DNA of 64,000 nucleotides from Hysterangium stoloniferum (lineage: Eukaryota > Basidiomycota > Agaricomycetes > Hysterangiales > Hysterangiaceae), in assembly GCA_015178975.1 (NCBI GenBank), contig WHVD01000015.1:992001-1056000 (forward strand). Direction: 5' to 3'. Numbering within the stretch: position 1 is the stretch's first letter; each line of letters opens with the position of its first letter. The notes beneath the pieces were generated by a model, which saw only the letters and a list, made by a program, of their open reading frames with translations, was not told the origin of the DNA and did not search any database. Position numbers and translations under genes: made by a program. Of this stretch, positions 46,454 through 57,272 are shown one piece after another.

Positions 46454-46598
46454 TGTACAATGTTGACGGTTTAGTGAAAATGGGCAAAGTTTAGTTTGTA
46501 TGACTAAGCTACTAAAGTACACAATTAGCTGAGTGTCAACAATGTGCAATACTATGACTTCTAACATACCCACTTTGCATGTCATTGAGAGCCCATAG

Positions 46599-47281
46599 GA
46601 GGGTGTTTATAATTACTATAATCTCAAATATTTACTAATAAAAGTCTTATTTTTACAAAATTCCATCTTTAAATAGTGATATCTATTCTGAAACAATTAT
46701 ATCATCAAAAAACAACCATCAGAAATAGTTCTCCATATTACATCTTATACAACCCATAATTATTTAACAAATTCCATTGTATATAATTTCCTTTCTTTTA
46801 CAGGTGCCTACTAATACTTTTATTAGTACTTTGTTTTTTAAAAGTTGTAATGTAGTTATTTCCATGTAAAATATGTAAAATATAATTGAAAATTTTCTAT
46901 ACCACAGCTGTTTTTATTAAGTAAAACCATCTATATATTCTGGGTACATATGTTGAATCAAGTGGAAATCTGTTCAGATTGACAGATCCATTCTGAAGTA
47001 ATACATATGTATTTAGAGGTGCCAATGATATACATATGCATGGAATGGACTATTTAAAGGTATCTATTTTTTAAAAGTATTAGTGTTTCAAACTACTAAT
47101 TTTTTTTATTGTCTACTCATGTCTGGAAAGATTCTTTAGTTTGTAATGTATGAGACAGAGTTTAAAACTTTTTGAAAGTTTTAAAAACCAAATTATTTTT
47201 GAATTACATCCCAGATGTTTACATGACCTTTAGAGTATACATATTAGAATTTGGTATACTTAATAGTTTTCAGATATCCTC
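46599..47281 (+). mobile_element. Element D, copy 2 (complete, 683 bp)
   Basis: Starts GAGGGTGTTTATAATTAC and ends TTTTCAGATATCCTC. The target duplication CATAG is exact (46594-46598 and 47282-47286). No open frame of note. The ends form only a short inverted repeat (GAGGrTrT). Copies at 34073-43333 and 48538-50024 share both ends. Class unknown: the 5-bp duplication fits an LTR or a few DNA transposon groups, but the ends are not TG..CA. Confidence 0.8.
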
Positions 47282-47289
47282 CATAGTAG

Positions 47290-48400
47290 ATCCATTACCA
47301 GCCAAAAATTAAACATCTTTTTAACACAAAACAAAATGTGCCCACTTGACACAAAATCTGTCTGAAAAAAAATCCATCTGAAAATCCATCCAAAAATCTC
47401 AAAACTACCCACTGCACCCACTAGACACAATATCCATCTGGTACAATTTGGCATCAAACTGAACCTCAGAGCATCATTGCTCCTAGAACGTGTTCCCCCA
47501 ACCTCCCAGAATATGAAAAATGCCAGACCTTGGAGCCCTGCTTGCAACTCCTAGTTCATGCAACAATTTCAAAGGCACAAAACATAAGCACTCTTCCCTG
47601 TGCTATCAGTGGGGATCTCTGGGTTTTCAGTAGGTAATCCACTTGAAGATGAACCAACTGGCCTCAGTGCAGGACAAAAATGTGCAATGTGACCTTCACC
47701 GTTGCACCTATGTATAGCAATTCTTTGGCTGTCACGCATTTGGTGAGTTGATTTTCATTTTCATGGCAATCTGATTTTCATGTTCTTTCCACTCTTTTAA
47801 ATGGCTTTCTTCTTCTACCAGTGCCATGGAAATTTCTTCAACAGTAAGTGATCCCATGCACTGCATAAGCAGCTGCTACTGCACCAAATTCCAGGGCCAA
47901 ACAATAGATGAGGCCATCCGGCACATCCTCATGACATAACTCAACTCCAATTGCTCAAAGCTGCGAAGCAAGAGTCAAAATACTATGGACATATTCCATC
48001 ACTTGTTTTTTGACATCATACTGGTACATATAGAGCTGGTGTTTCAATGAAATCGGATTGGCCTGATTATTTGCCTGATAGATTTTTGCAAGTGCTTGCC
48101 ATGCCTCTGGTCTAGTAGTGCAATCCCAAATATATAATTGTTAGCTTGATGCAATTATGAGTCCAATTGCCATGTAACCATCCTCCAAATGCTTTTCCCA
48201 TTCCAAATACTCCTTGCTATTCTCATCTTTAAGTGTCTTTGCTCCACCACTAACAACACTCCATGACAGCATGTCGCAAAACCATTAACAGTGAAAACTT
48301 CCATTCATGGTAGTTATCACCCGAGAGTTTTGGGATGCTTGCAAGTAAAGCATTGATGTTGGACACAGGATAATGAGATAGTATTGATGTGACTCTTTAA
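47290..48400 (-). pseudogene. F element gag (copia type)
   Basis: Near 48340 the reverse strand reads IPKLSGDNYHEWKFSLLM, the N-terminal copia Gag motif, then EYLEWEKHLEDGYMAIGLI, then RPEAWQALAKIYQANN, HQLYMYQYD and a zinc-knuckle remnant CNGEGHIAHFC near 47690. Stops and frameshifts are scattered. No pol follows. Confidence 0.75.
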
Positions 48401-48537
48401 AGCAATGGGGCAGGGCCCATAACCTGTATAATGTTGACAGTATAGTGAAAATGGACAAAGTTTAGTTTGTATGACTAAGCTAGTGCAAAGTACACAATTA
48501 GCCGAGTGTCAATGACATGCAACACTATGACTTCTAG

Positions 48538-50024
48538 GAGGATATCTGAAAACTATTAAGTATACCAAATTCTAATATACTCTAAAGGTCATTTAAACAT
48601 CTGGAATATGATTCAAACATAATTTGGTTTTTAAAACTTTCAAAAAGTTTTAAACTTTCTCATACATTACAAACTAAAGAATCTTTCTGGACACGAGTAG
48701 ACAATAAAAAAAAATTAGTAGTTTGAAACACTAATACTTTTAAAAAATAGATATCTTTAGATAGTCCATTCCATGCATATGTATATCATTGGCACCTCTG
48801 AATACATATGTATTACTTCAGAATGGATCTGTCAATCTAAACAGATTTCTACTTGCTTCAACATACCCAGAATATATAGGGGGTTTTACTTAATAAAGAC
48901 AGCTGTGGTATGAAAAATTTCCAATAATATTTTACATATTTTACATGGAAATAACTACATTACAACTTTTAAAAAACAAAGTACTAATAAAAGTATTAGT
49001 TGTTATGACCTGAATTCTCACCAGACTCTGGGCACTAACTTATACGCACCTGCACCCTATACACATCAATTGTCAGTTTACCAGAATTCCCACCAGACTC
49101 CGTACATCATACTTGTCCACATTTGACTTCATTATGTCCCGTATCAGTCACCAGAAGACCCACCAGACTCTGTCCCTGTCTATATCCAACTCTGTCCCAC
49201 GCATCAGTCACCAGACCCTGCTCAGAAAACCCGTCATCCCTCTAACTGAGCCCCATTCCCATTTTAGTCAAATGACCTGTCATGATTCAGACTCCACTCC
49301 TGCTCCATTTCCCATTATGGTTTATGACCTGTCACGATTCAGACTCCACTCTGTTCCATTCCATTCCTAACACCAAAGTTTGGTGTTTACTTATCTCATT
49401 TTTTTTTTTGCTAGTTTCATTTTCATTATTACTGGATTTGGTATGTCATTCATTCCACAGTCTATATAGTCTGGCAGATATTGTACATACAATGCAGTCA
49501 GAAAATCAGCTTAGATTCTCCCCAGTAATCTTAGTATATTTTCCACTCTAAACTCCTCTTTGAATTACACCACTCTCACTAGTCAGAGCCCACAGGCTCC
49601 AACGCATCTATCACTCAACCTCCAACTTATCTATCTCAACGCATGACCTCTCAACACATGAACCCCACCTGGACTCCCTGGGATTCCTGTCCACCCATTT
49701 GAAATTGGACAAGATGATCTCATGAGGGTGCAGCCTATAAGCTGAAGCCAAGTCCTACTGGCTTTCCCATGGGTTTCTCTGGAAATCCTCCATGTATGCA
49801 CCCTTAACATTAGTAGGCATCTGTAAAAGGAAGGAAATTATATACAATGGAATTTATTAAATAACTATGGGTTGTATAAGATGTAATATGGAGAACTATT
49901 TCTGATGATTGTTTTTTGATGGTGTAATTGTTTCAGAATAGATATCACTATTTAAAGATGGAGTTTTGTAAAAATAAGACTTTTATTAGTAAATATTTGA
50001 GATTATAGTAATTGTAAACACCCC
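48538..50024 (-). mobile_element. Element D, copy 3, reverse, split by LTR f
   Basis: Begins GAGGATATCTGAAAAC (the reverse of the D right end) and runs to GTAATTGTAAACACCC. The flanking CTAA-like target is decayed. LTR f (49001-49809) is inserted in it. Confidence 0.75.
49001..49809 (+). repeat. Solo LTR f, E1-like
   Basis: 809 bp from TGTTATGACCTG to CCCTTAACA, flanked by TTAGT (48996-49000 and 49810-49814). CpG-poor relative of the E1 LTR of nearly the same length, with the hairpin as GGTGCAGCCTATAAGCTG. Confidence 0.88.
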
Positions 50025-50034
50025 TAACAGGAAC

Positions 50035-50437
50035 TCGTAAGCCAAAATTTTTGGTGGCCAGGCATGTCTTGTTACATTGGACAGTACATGAAGACATGCA
50101 ACACATGTATGCATACCAAGTTTCAATGGCAACTTCCGATCAGAGAACTGCACCTGAACCCACCCCAACCAATTGTTGGGAGGCAACTTGTGTCAACTTC
50201 ATCATCAACCAACTGGAATCTCAGGGATACGACTCAATCATGGTGGTCGTAGATCTTCTGATGAAATAGGGTCACTTTCTCCTGACACATAAGACCATAG
50301 ACTCCATGGGAGCAGCCAGAATCTTCTTCAATGATGTGTGGAAATACCAGGGCTACCTCAGCACATCTTTTCTGATTGTGGGCCCCAATTCACAAGTCAG
50401 TTCACTCAGGAGTTGTACAAGTGTCAGGGGACAAACC
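50035..50437 (+). pseudogene. G integrase zinc finger and core
   Basis: Reads WWPGMSCYIGQYMKTCNTCM and then, in shifting frames, LESQGYDSIMVVVDLLMK and a GFLSTSFLIVGPNSQ-like second catalytic block. It is cut off by LTR i at 50438, so the third catalytic residue and C-terminus are missing. Confidence 0.75.
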
Positions 50438-50742
50438 TGTTACGACTGGGATTCCCGCTGGACTCTGGGCACTAACTTATACGCACCCATGCCCTATACA
50501 CACCCATTGTCAGTTCACCGGAATTCCCACTGGACTCCGTATGTCAGACTTGTTTACATTTGACTTCATTATGTTGTGTTTCAGTCACCAGAAAACCCAC
50601 TGGACTCTGTCCCTGTCTATGTCTGACCTCATCCTGCATGTCAGTCACTGGACCCTGCTCATAAAACCCATCATCCCTCTAACAGAGCCCCATTCCCGTT
50701 TTAGTCAAATGACCTGTCACAATTTGGACTCCGCTCCCACTA
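50438..50742 (+). repeat. LTR i, 3'-truncated
   Basis: Starts TGTTACGACTGGG like the E1 family and breaks off after about 305 bp, where an inverted H-type LTR begins. The missing part is not found downstream. Confidence 0.75.
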
Positions 50743-51206
50743 TGTTATGAACTAATAATGAAATTATACATGTATTAAAATTAGTATGAGTTGACTCTAT
50801 TGCAATACACAATATACAAGGGTTTAATAAGCTTGTAATAAAAGTACTTGTTTCTCAATATCTTGTGTCAGTTAGTATAGCACCTCCTGACAATATAGGT
50901 TTGGTGCTCTGGGAGGTGTATAGTGGTTCTGACACACATTAACCTCCAAATGCATGGTCCACAATTAGCATCTTCATATGAAAAGTTGCAATAATTGGTG
51001 GACTCCCCCTATAAAAAGGTGTGTTTCATCATCAAATTTAACAACATAATGTCAAAATGAGACATGTTGAAAGAGATTCGATGTTGTCAAATAATGTTCG
51101 GGTTTGTCAAGTCAAATTTGATGTGTCAAAGAGTTGTCAAAAGTTACCTTTGAATATTTGTGACAGTTGTGACTTGTGACAGTTGTGACTTGTGACAGTT
51201 GTGACA
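50743..51206 (-). repeat. Decayed H-type LTR, with 18-bp tandem repeat
   Basis: Reverse complement of an LTR related to 20182-20610. The start TGTCACAACTG is at 51206, and shared blocks such as ATTCAAAGGTAACTTT follow. It has lost most TCGA motifs by C to T change. A TTGTGACAGTTGTGAC unit is repeated about three times at 51156-51206. Confidence 0.65.
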
Positions 51207-51219
51207 GCCAGCCAGAATA

Positions 51220-51297
51220 GGCTCAACATCAATGTGCCATAGTTGGCTCAACATCAACATACCATAAATGCCTCAACATCAATGTGCCATAATCGGC
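51220..51297 (+). repeat. Tandem repeat of about 27 bp, three copies
   Basis: Units built on GGCTCAACATCAATGTGCCAT repeat three times with substitutions. They lie directly before the duplicated segment that starts near 51300. Confidence 0.7.
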
Positions 51298-51845
51298 TGG
51301 CGGTGTGACTGTGACATAATTGAGTCTGTATCCGACTCATAACGTGTTAGGGAAGAATTGTAGAAAAGTGTCACATGTCCTACGGATGTCTCAAAAAAAC
51401 AAAAGATCACCCCCCACTCTAAAAAATGCGGAAACAAAGTGTAAATTTCTAAATGATGGCTCCTTTGATGTACTCCGTATAGTAGGCGCATCTACCTCGC
51501 AGAATAGGGCTCCACCTCTGATTATCGGATCTTCACTCTGATACTATCCATTGATACGAACTGAGCATCCATGTCAAGTACCTTTCAAACTGGAGACAGG
51601 AAAGAAAGCACATGGATGTCGTTTGATGAATCTATAGAAGCCCTTCGTATTATTAAAAGATGTTGTCCCATATAAGTAACAGTCATTTCTACACGAGTCC
51701 CTCACCTTGCATTTCTTCACGATGTGTCAAGAGATGGCTGAATTTGTTCTGCAAGTTTCGGATGCGTAAGTTGTATCAGGTCGTATCTACTTGTCCGAGA
51801 CGACAGGCTGACAACGTCCGCCTAACAGTTGGTCTTACAACTATG

Positions 51846-52812
51846 TTATTACGGCCTCAATTGGTTAGTCCCGTGCATGGTTTTGGTATACTCTCAACGA
51901 AATCTCTGCAGCGCTTTTCACATATGAAACCCTCCTCATATTATCTCGCGAAGTGGAACACATATGGAAGCCTCGACCATTCTTCAGGTTAGGGACTATT
52001 CTTTATCCGTGACACGATATCCACCGCTTCTCCTCTGGGGCATGATGTTATATTTGGAACTGGCGAACACATCTATCACGGTATGTGGTTTTGTGGCTTA
52101 TATCAGAGGAACGCTGTGACAGTACCCACAGTATGGGGCTTAGATACTCGATGTAATCCTCCTGGCTTACATGATTCCTATCTTAGAACATGTACACTGC
52201 TTCTCTATTTAATTAACACTGTGAATATCTTGTTTTCGATCGGGGCGCATGGTAATCACAGGTGGTTCGGTCATATTATTGCTGGAGTCTAACAATCAAA
52301 CGCTTTAGGATTCCTTATAGCAAGAGCATACGCCATCTCAAACAAGAATATTTTCCTGATAGTAATACTACTGCCTCTTGTATTTGCATCCACAGGATTA
52401 GTAGTGGTACGTCCACAGGCCAATCGCACTCGGCGAATCCTGATTCAGGATTACATTGGCTGACGGATTCAGATCAGTTCTTGACAATCCTGGACACATG
52501 TCAATTAACTTTCGCTACACACAAGCGCATTAGCTTGTACGTCCAGCCGTTTGCGATGCAATTCATTTATGTTGCATAACTAAGAATAAATTTTTGAAGA
52601 GGTACCAACTTGCACCCATCATCAGACATCAACTGAATTTGTTGACAGTAAGCACCATTCAAAGTACGATCGTATTGGGCTACGACACGATTATATTTCT
52701 GATAACCATCTGGTACATGTTATCAACGGTCAGAAGACAAAGATCTCTTCCAGATCAATTTGAAAAAAAATCTATTCTATTTCTCATCGCTTACCAAGGT
52801 ACGACAAAATAG
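51846..52812 (+). pseudogene. DUF6533-type membrane protein, probably broken
   Basis: An exon at 51846-51987 reads SRAWFWYTLNEISAALFTYE and TLLILSREVEHIWKPRPFFR, the DUF6533 core, after an in-frame TAG where the left copy has CAG. Later pieces fit the family: VTRYPPLLLWGMMLYLELAN near 52030, a helix NIFLIVILLPLVFASTGLVV near 52350 and VLGYDTIIFLITIWYMLSTVRR near 52675. Joining them needs introns I could not place with confidence, and several frames contain stops. It may be a multi-exon gene with a few lesions. The family is a multi-pass membrane protein of unknown function. Confidence 0.5.
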
Positions 52813-54500
52813 TGTGTCTGAGTAAAATATCATTGAGAAGTTATTCTTTAGGGGCTTTGAGATATGGGTAATTGCGTTCCTTCTTTAAAAAGCTTTCAAC
52901 CTTGAACAGCCCGTCATAGCTTTGTCCTCACGGTTACCGTCGCAGGTTTGTCAGCCCCTCTTGTTAACTGAAAATTCCTTCTTGACCAAGTCTTCAAAAT
53001 AGACGCTGAGGGTGAGTCAATTAATACGTCTAATGTAGGGTTCGTAATAGCTCAACCTCCGAGGCGTTATTGCACCAGTGCAGAACTTGTAAGTGTACTC
53101 CTGCTATGTCGCTTTATATCAGCTCTCATAAAAATGCTCTCAGTTTATCCGCCATCATTTTCTGCCGATTTCAGCTGGACCTAAGGGAGAGACATGTTAG
53201 ACGTGACGATTGCACTGTGGGCCGCACCCTGGATCAAGTTACACTTGGAACGTTCAAGGCCGCCACTAGGAGAGTCCATGAGGCGGTCGTGGACGAGTTT
53301 GGGGACACGGTGCTTATTGATAGCTTGCAAATGCGACAGCGATAATAGTTTGGAAGATTATCTGCCTCTCCCGCCCGTGGTATATGAAATGTTCGTCTCA
53401 CTTGTCTTGAAAGTGTAATTATAGCCTCGCGTATCATATTGCTGTTTGTTGTGGGTAATGATAAAGATGATTGAGCCATGGAGACTAAAATTGCTAAGTG
53501 CTTCGCGTAGAAGATAAGAAGGTGCAGAGGATGGCAACAAGGTTGACAACGGGAGGTTTAAACCAGTGGCAACAGACATCCTTGGCTATCATGCATTCCT
53601 TCCGCCACTCCCTCTTCGACTTAACAAAGCGGTTCAGTCAGTAGGAGTTTGGTTGCCGATTTCACCAACAACTCGCCCGCTGTCCCCATATTTAGGGAGA
53701 CTTACGATTAGTTCCACCATAGCACCGCACTCCCCTCGATTTCACTTCCCACGCATACCCTGAATATCATAGGAGTGGACACTATCCAGGCGGTCCTGTG
53801 TGCTGTGTAGGGAGTTTCTCAGAGCTGACGTTTAGCATTGTCGCTACCAAAGTGGATTGAGTCCAAGAAGCGCAGAAACATAATAACTTGCTATGTATCT
53901 ATTCTCTCGGCTCGGATTACGAAAGCTGGTGGGGTGCGGTTGCGGCGGCACGTGGTAGCACGGGAGAGGAGTTGGTGCGGCAGCTGTACCTGGGCATATT
54001 CGACGATCATACGGTATACGAGCCAAAGTTAGTTGAGTTTGTTCGGGGAGATAAAATTGCAAGGATGGCCCCGCATCAAAAGACGACAAGTCACCTTCTT
54101 CCCAGCCAAGCCGCTATCCAGTCCCATGCCTTCCCTAGAGGCTAACCTGGACAATGTGTCATACAGCTGGCCCATCAAAAACTGCAGAGGTCTCTCAGCT
54201 CAAGCATCGTCTGAGCGTTGAAATTACGTGGGTATGGTTGTAAATGGTCACAGGAAATGAGGGCAGATGTCAAAGCGAGGAAGCTGGGTTGATCGCCAGC
54301 ACAAAAGTCAAACGCACCATTCCTATCCTTTCCAACGCTATCCCAGGAGTTCGTCAGCCGTCAAAGCACACCACAATATGCAAGCGAAACGCTTCGAACG
54401 TTAGTCTTCCATACGTCCCGTCTAGGCCCGCTCTGGCGCCGCCGTTCATGCAAGAAAACTACAATTGCAGATATTTCAACCAGGTTTTCAAGTTATACTG
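52813..54500. other. No identified gene; one coding-like frame
   Basis: The plus frame at about 53880-54145 (CIYSLGSDYESWWGAVAAAR, then ELVRQLYLGIFDDHTVYEP) reads like protein but matches nothing I recognise and has no clear start. Frames at 53070-53345 and 53194-53418 overlap and are also unrecognised. Confidence 0.3.
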
Positions 54501-54720
54501 GCATAAAAAATCGCTTTAGCTCATCTGATTTCTTTTGACACGTTTCTCATCCCATGTTTCATAGCGCTGAGACCCAAATTCTCGATCTCGGAAATATCTT
54601 CTAAACTTGAAGTTGATGATAAATTTAAATTTTAGCCCGAGAATGTTCATTAAACCTTTTCTGTCTTGAGATTTCCGTTTGTGTAAGTTGTTTGCATCCA
54701 TTATGGTTGCCGCCATCCTA

Positions 54721-54942
54721 CTAGGAGACGAGTATTGAAGAACTCAGCGCGCGAACAAAATGAGGCAATGTACCGCTGAGAGTATGTAGCGTTAGGTCGT
54801 ATCTAATGATACTCCCATCTAGATAACCGTGAATTCCTCTGATGTGAGCTGTGGACAAGATGATCTCCTTCCAAGAATACCACTTATTTCCATCAAAACG
54901 CTCATCAGCAGAGAGTTGAAACAGGGATGGTTGAGTAGACAT
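54721..54942 (-). pseudogene. Copia gag N-terminus
   Basis: From ATG 54942 the reverse strand encodes MSTQPSLFQLSADERFDGNK and WYSWKEIILSTAHIRGIHGYLDGSI, the standard start of fungal copia Gag. The frame then leaves the family, and no later copia domain follows, so only the 5' end of the element remains. The primer site lies about 120 nt upstream. Confidence 0.75.
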
Positions 54943-55061
54943 ATTCACAAGTTATCAGTTATAATCAAGTTGGTTGTTAAGAGTTTGGTGAACACTAGTT
55001 CGGTGGTCGGTTCGGGTCAAGAGTGGTCAGTAATTCGGTCGAGGTTCAGCAACGTGGGACG

Positions 55062-55073
55062 GGGCTCATAACC
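55062..55073 (-). promoter_or_regulatory. Copia primer binding site (half initiator tRNA-Met)
   Basis: The reverse strand reads GGTTATGAGCCC, complementary to the region around the anticodon of eukaryotic initiator tRNA-Met (GGGCUCAUAACC). Ty1/copia elements of the Copia and Ty5 type use such a cut tRNA. The LTR should lie at 55074 and upward; its far end is not clear. Confidence 0.65.
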
Positions 55074-56265
55074 TATAACAAATAGAATCGACTAAATATT
55101 GTAATTGTACACATAACAAAATAGAATCTCTCAGTTGACACGAAAGAATCGACTGAGGTGCAATAGCGCCGAAGGAGCCTAGTATTTATACAAAAAAAAA
55201 CAATAGAGGAATAAGGACTCTGAGTGGTGATAGCTGTCAAAACTAATGGAGCTAACGGAACAAGGAGATTCCGGGAAAGCCCTTCTCTCCAAAAGATTTT
55301 AGGATCCGTAGTAAAGCCTTATCTTCTATAAACTCCAATAAACTCTATCTGATCCTTATAAGATTTAAAATTGGTTACATAACCCGAAGGAGCAAGGTCC
55401 TTGGGTCCTTTCGGGAATTGAGCACGTAATTCAACAAGTTTTCCGTAAGGGGGCACGAAATTGGCAGTACCACATGAGTGTCTAACTGTAAAATCGTGTC
55501 CACTACGGTTCACCCGCATCTATCCTATCAACGCGCGATCCGTCCCCATTCTCCGCACTCGTCAAAAGAAGAAGGCCTAAAGCATGTGTAATTGTAACGC
55601 GGTGATTTAATCGACGTGTTCGTGCAATCATAAACGAGTATATATGAATGGATATACATGGACCCGCATGCACTTATAATACGCCTTATCTGATTGTAAC
55701 ACATCAAGTCAACGAGCGACACTCTAACCGACGGGAAAATTGATCGCATCAGCCTTATAGAAATTCAGAAGACCTCTTGAGGTGTTCTGAATTTCTGTAA
55801 GCTGTGAAACCCGGCTGTGAGGGTCGCAAGAAGGTACAAGGCGTTGACTCTACCATCGCAGCTTTATTACGGTAAAGGGTATTCGCTCTGCCTGGCTAGT
55901 TCCTGGCAATTTCTTTTATTACCCAAGCCTCTGAGCCACCTGAGCATTTGACATAGTTCACAAAGACTGATAGAATTTCATATCCACATCAAGGATCTCT
56001 GTCCCATCTACCTCGCACATGCTCCCCCAATGCCCAGGGTCCTAGCCCCTGGGAGACGGCGCCTGAGCGAGCCTCTCTCGTTAATCCGCCAACACCCGGG
56101 GACTCCCTGACTACATCACACACTGGTCCCCTCACACTACTGTCTCCCAGCTCACCTGTACTTAGTGACTTTGCGATAAAATCTAATTTATATACATCCT
56201 GAATTAATCGTGGTTTCTCATGATGGACTTTGTGTTTCCGCATCCGTCAATTATATGCCGCCGCA
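55074..56265. other. Copia LTR side and intergenic sequence
   Basis: Presumed copia LTR sequence, then unrecognised DNA. Short reverse frames at 55319-55519 and 55528-55749 have no known motif. A long palindrome is listed separately. Confidence 0.35.
55759..55796. repeat. 18-bp palindrome
   Basis: AGAAATTCAGAAGACCTC and GAGGTGTTCTGAATTTCT are reverse complements with one mismatch, separated by TT. It could fold as a hairpin in DNA or RNA, or be a small insertion. Confidence 0.75.
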
Positions 56266-56269
56266 TAGT

Positions 56270-57272
56270 TTGTCCAGGAGGTCCTAAGACAACATTTAAA
56301 TGCCAACTCATCATTGTGAATGTGTAATTATACTACTGCTTAAAATACATATAAAAATATTATAGATAATAGCTGAAATGGTATGGCACCAGCTGATGCC
56401 ACAGCAGCTCGGGCTGATGAACAAAATGTGTCATATTTGACCTTTCCTTGATATAGTCCCCAATGAGTCAATCTTGTTATATTATTCAACATCCATAAGT
56501 TCTTAATCGGTTCCACTTGCAATCACTCTTTAAATGGTTTGGGAGGGCTCGACTCATAGTCAGCTCGGATAAGCCCTCACGATAAGCTTGATCAGCATGG
56601 GTATGGCTTCTTGCCCTACCAACTACTTCGTTATATATTAGGACATTATTCAGGTTTCGCAATTTCATGTGTGTGAATAGCGCCCGGGCTGCACACCGTC
56701 AGTGGAATGCCATCTGCCTTGCGTTCCACTTGAATACATGAAAGCCGAGGGGATTCACGGACACATTCAACTCCAAACCCCCACTTGAGTATCCGTTTCC
56801 TTGGTGTGAAATCTTGTTATCCCATAGGTAGATGAAGTACACTCAACGCACTGATTTTCGCTTTGCGTCGTGGCTGGTAGCTTTACAAGTAGATGCTTTA
56901 CATTTCAAACGATTGCAGTAAGTTTTCACACCTTGGTCTGGCAGGAACGAACGACCTTCTGTACAACGTACCCGTCGGACGGCACAGAAGGCTGGGAGAC
57001 TGGAGTTCGTATTCGAAAGGTAGGGGCATTTTCACATTGTCAAAGCTAAACAGCTTGCGCCTGCGTTGAGAGTATAATGCGCTGTTTGACAAATGGCATC
57101 TAAAACGCAAGTCAAAGGGTCTTGTGAGTCAGAGAACGAGTTTACCCGTTGACTTCGCCTGTTTCCCTAGTATCCCTACTAAAACTGCCACATCCACATT
57201 GATAAGTTTATTTGTTTCTAGTCAGACATTTACAATAGATTTAATCCCAACAAAATAGCAACAGAGCAGCGG
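56270..57272 (-). other. Region downstream of the isomerase gene; possible small gene
   Basis: This block has an inverted copy at 27627-28891. Reverse frames at 57110-56898, 56668-56486 and 56522-56340 could be exons; the last (ITRLTHWGLYQGKVKYDTFC, ending ASAGAIPFQLLS) stays open in the duplicate too. I cannot name a family or join the pieces. Confidence 0.3.

Larger units (their letters stand above)
46454..50029 (-). mobile_element. F: copia-derived element with 113-bp LTRs and gag only
   Basis: The LTRs are 46454-46566 and 48425-48537 plus 50025-50029 (split by D3); on the plus strand they start TGTACAATG or TGTATAATG and end CTAACA. The target duplication is GGAAC (46449-46453 and 50030-50034). 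On the reverse strand the primer site GGTTATGGGCCC (48424-48413) abuts the LTR and fits a cut initiator tRNA-Met. Behind it comes a broken copia Gag and, after about 1.1 kb, a purine tract and the other LTR. No protease, integrase or reverse transcriptase is present. Confidence 0.8.
29438..50437 (+). mobile_element. G: old Ty3/gypsy element, host of the nested stack
   Basis: A CpG-poor gypsy element whose pol is spread over 29438-30525, 43987-45267, 46089-46453 and 50030-50437. Removing the insertions at their target duplications restores continuity: SGFEDVFSKE at 30521 joins SFDSLPDRKPWDH at 43992, and the integrase finger at 46453 joins the WWPGM segment near 50050. Both ends are lost; the right end is cut by LTR i at 50438. 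Confidence 0.8.
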
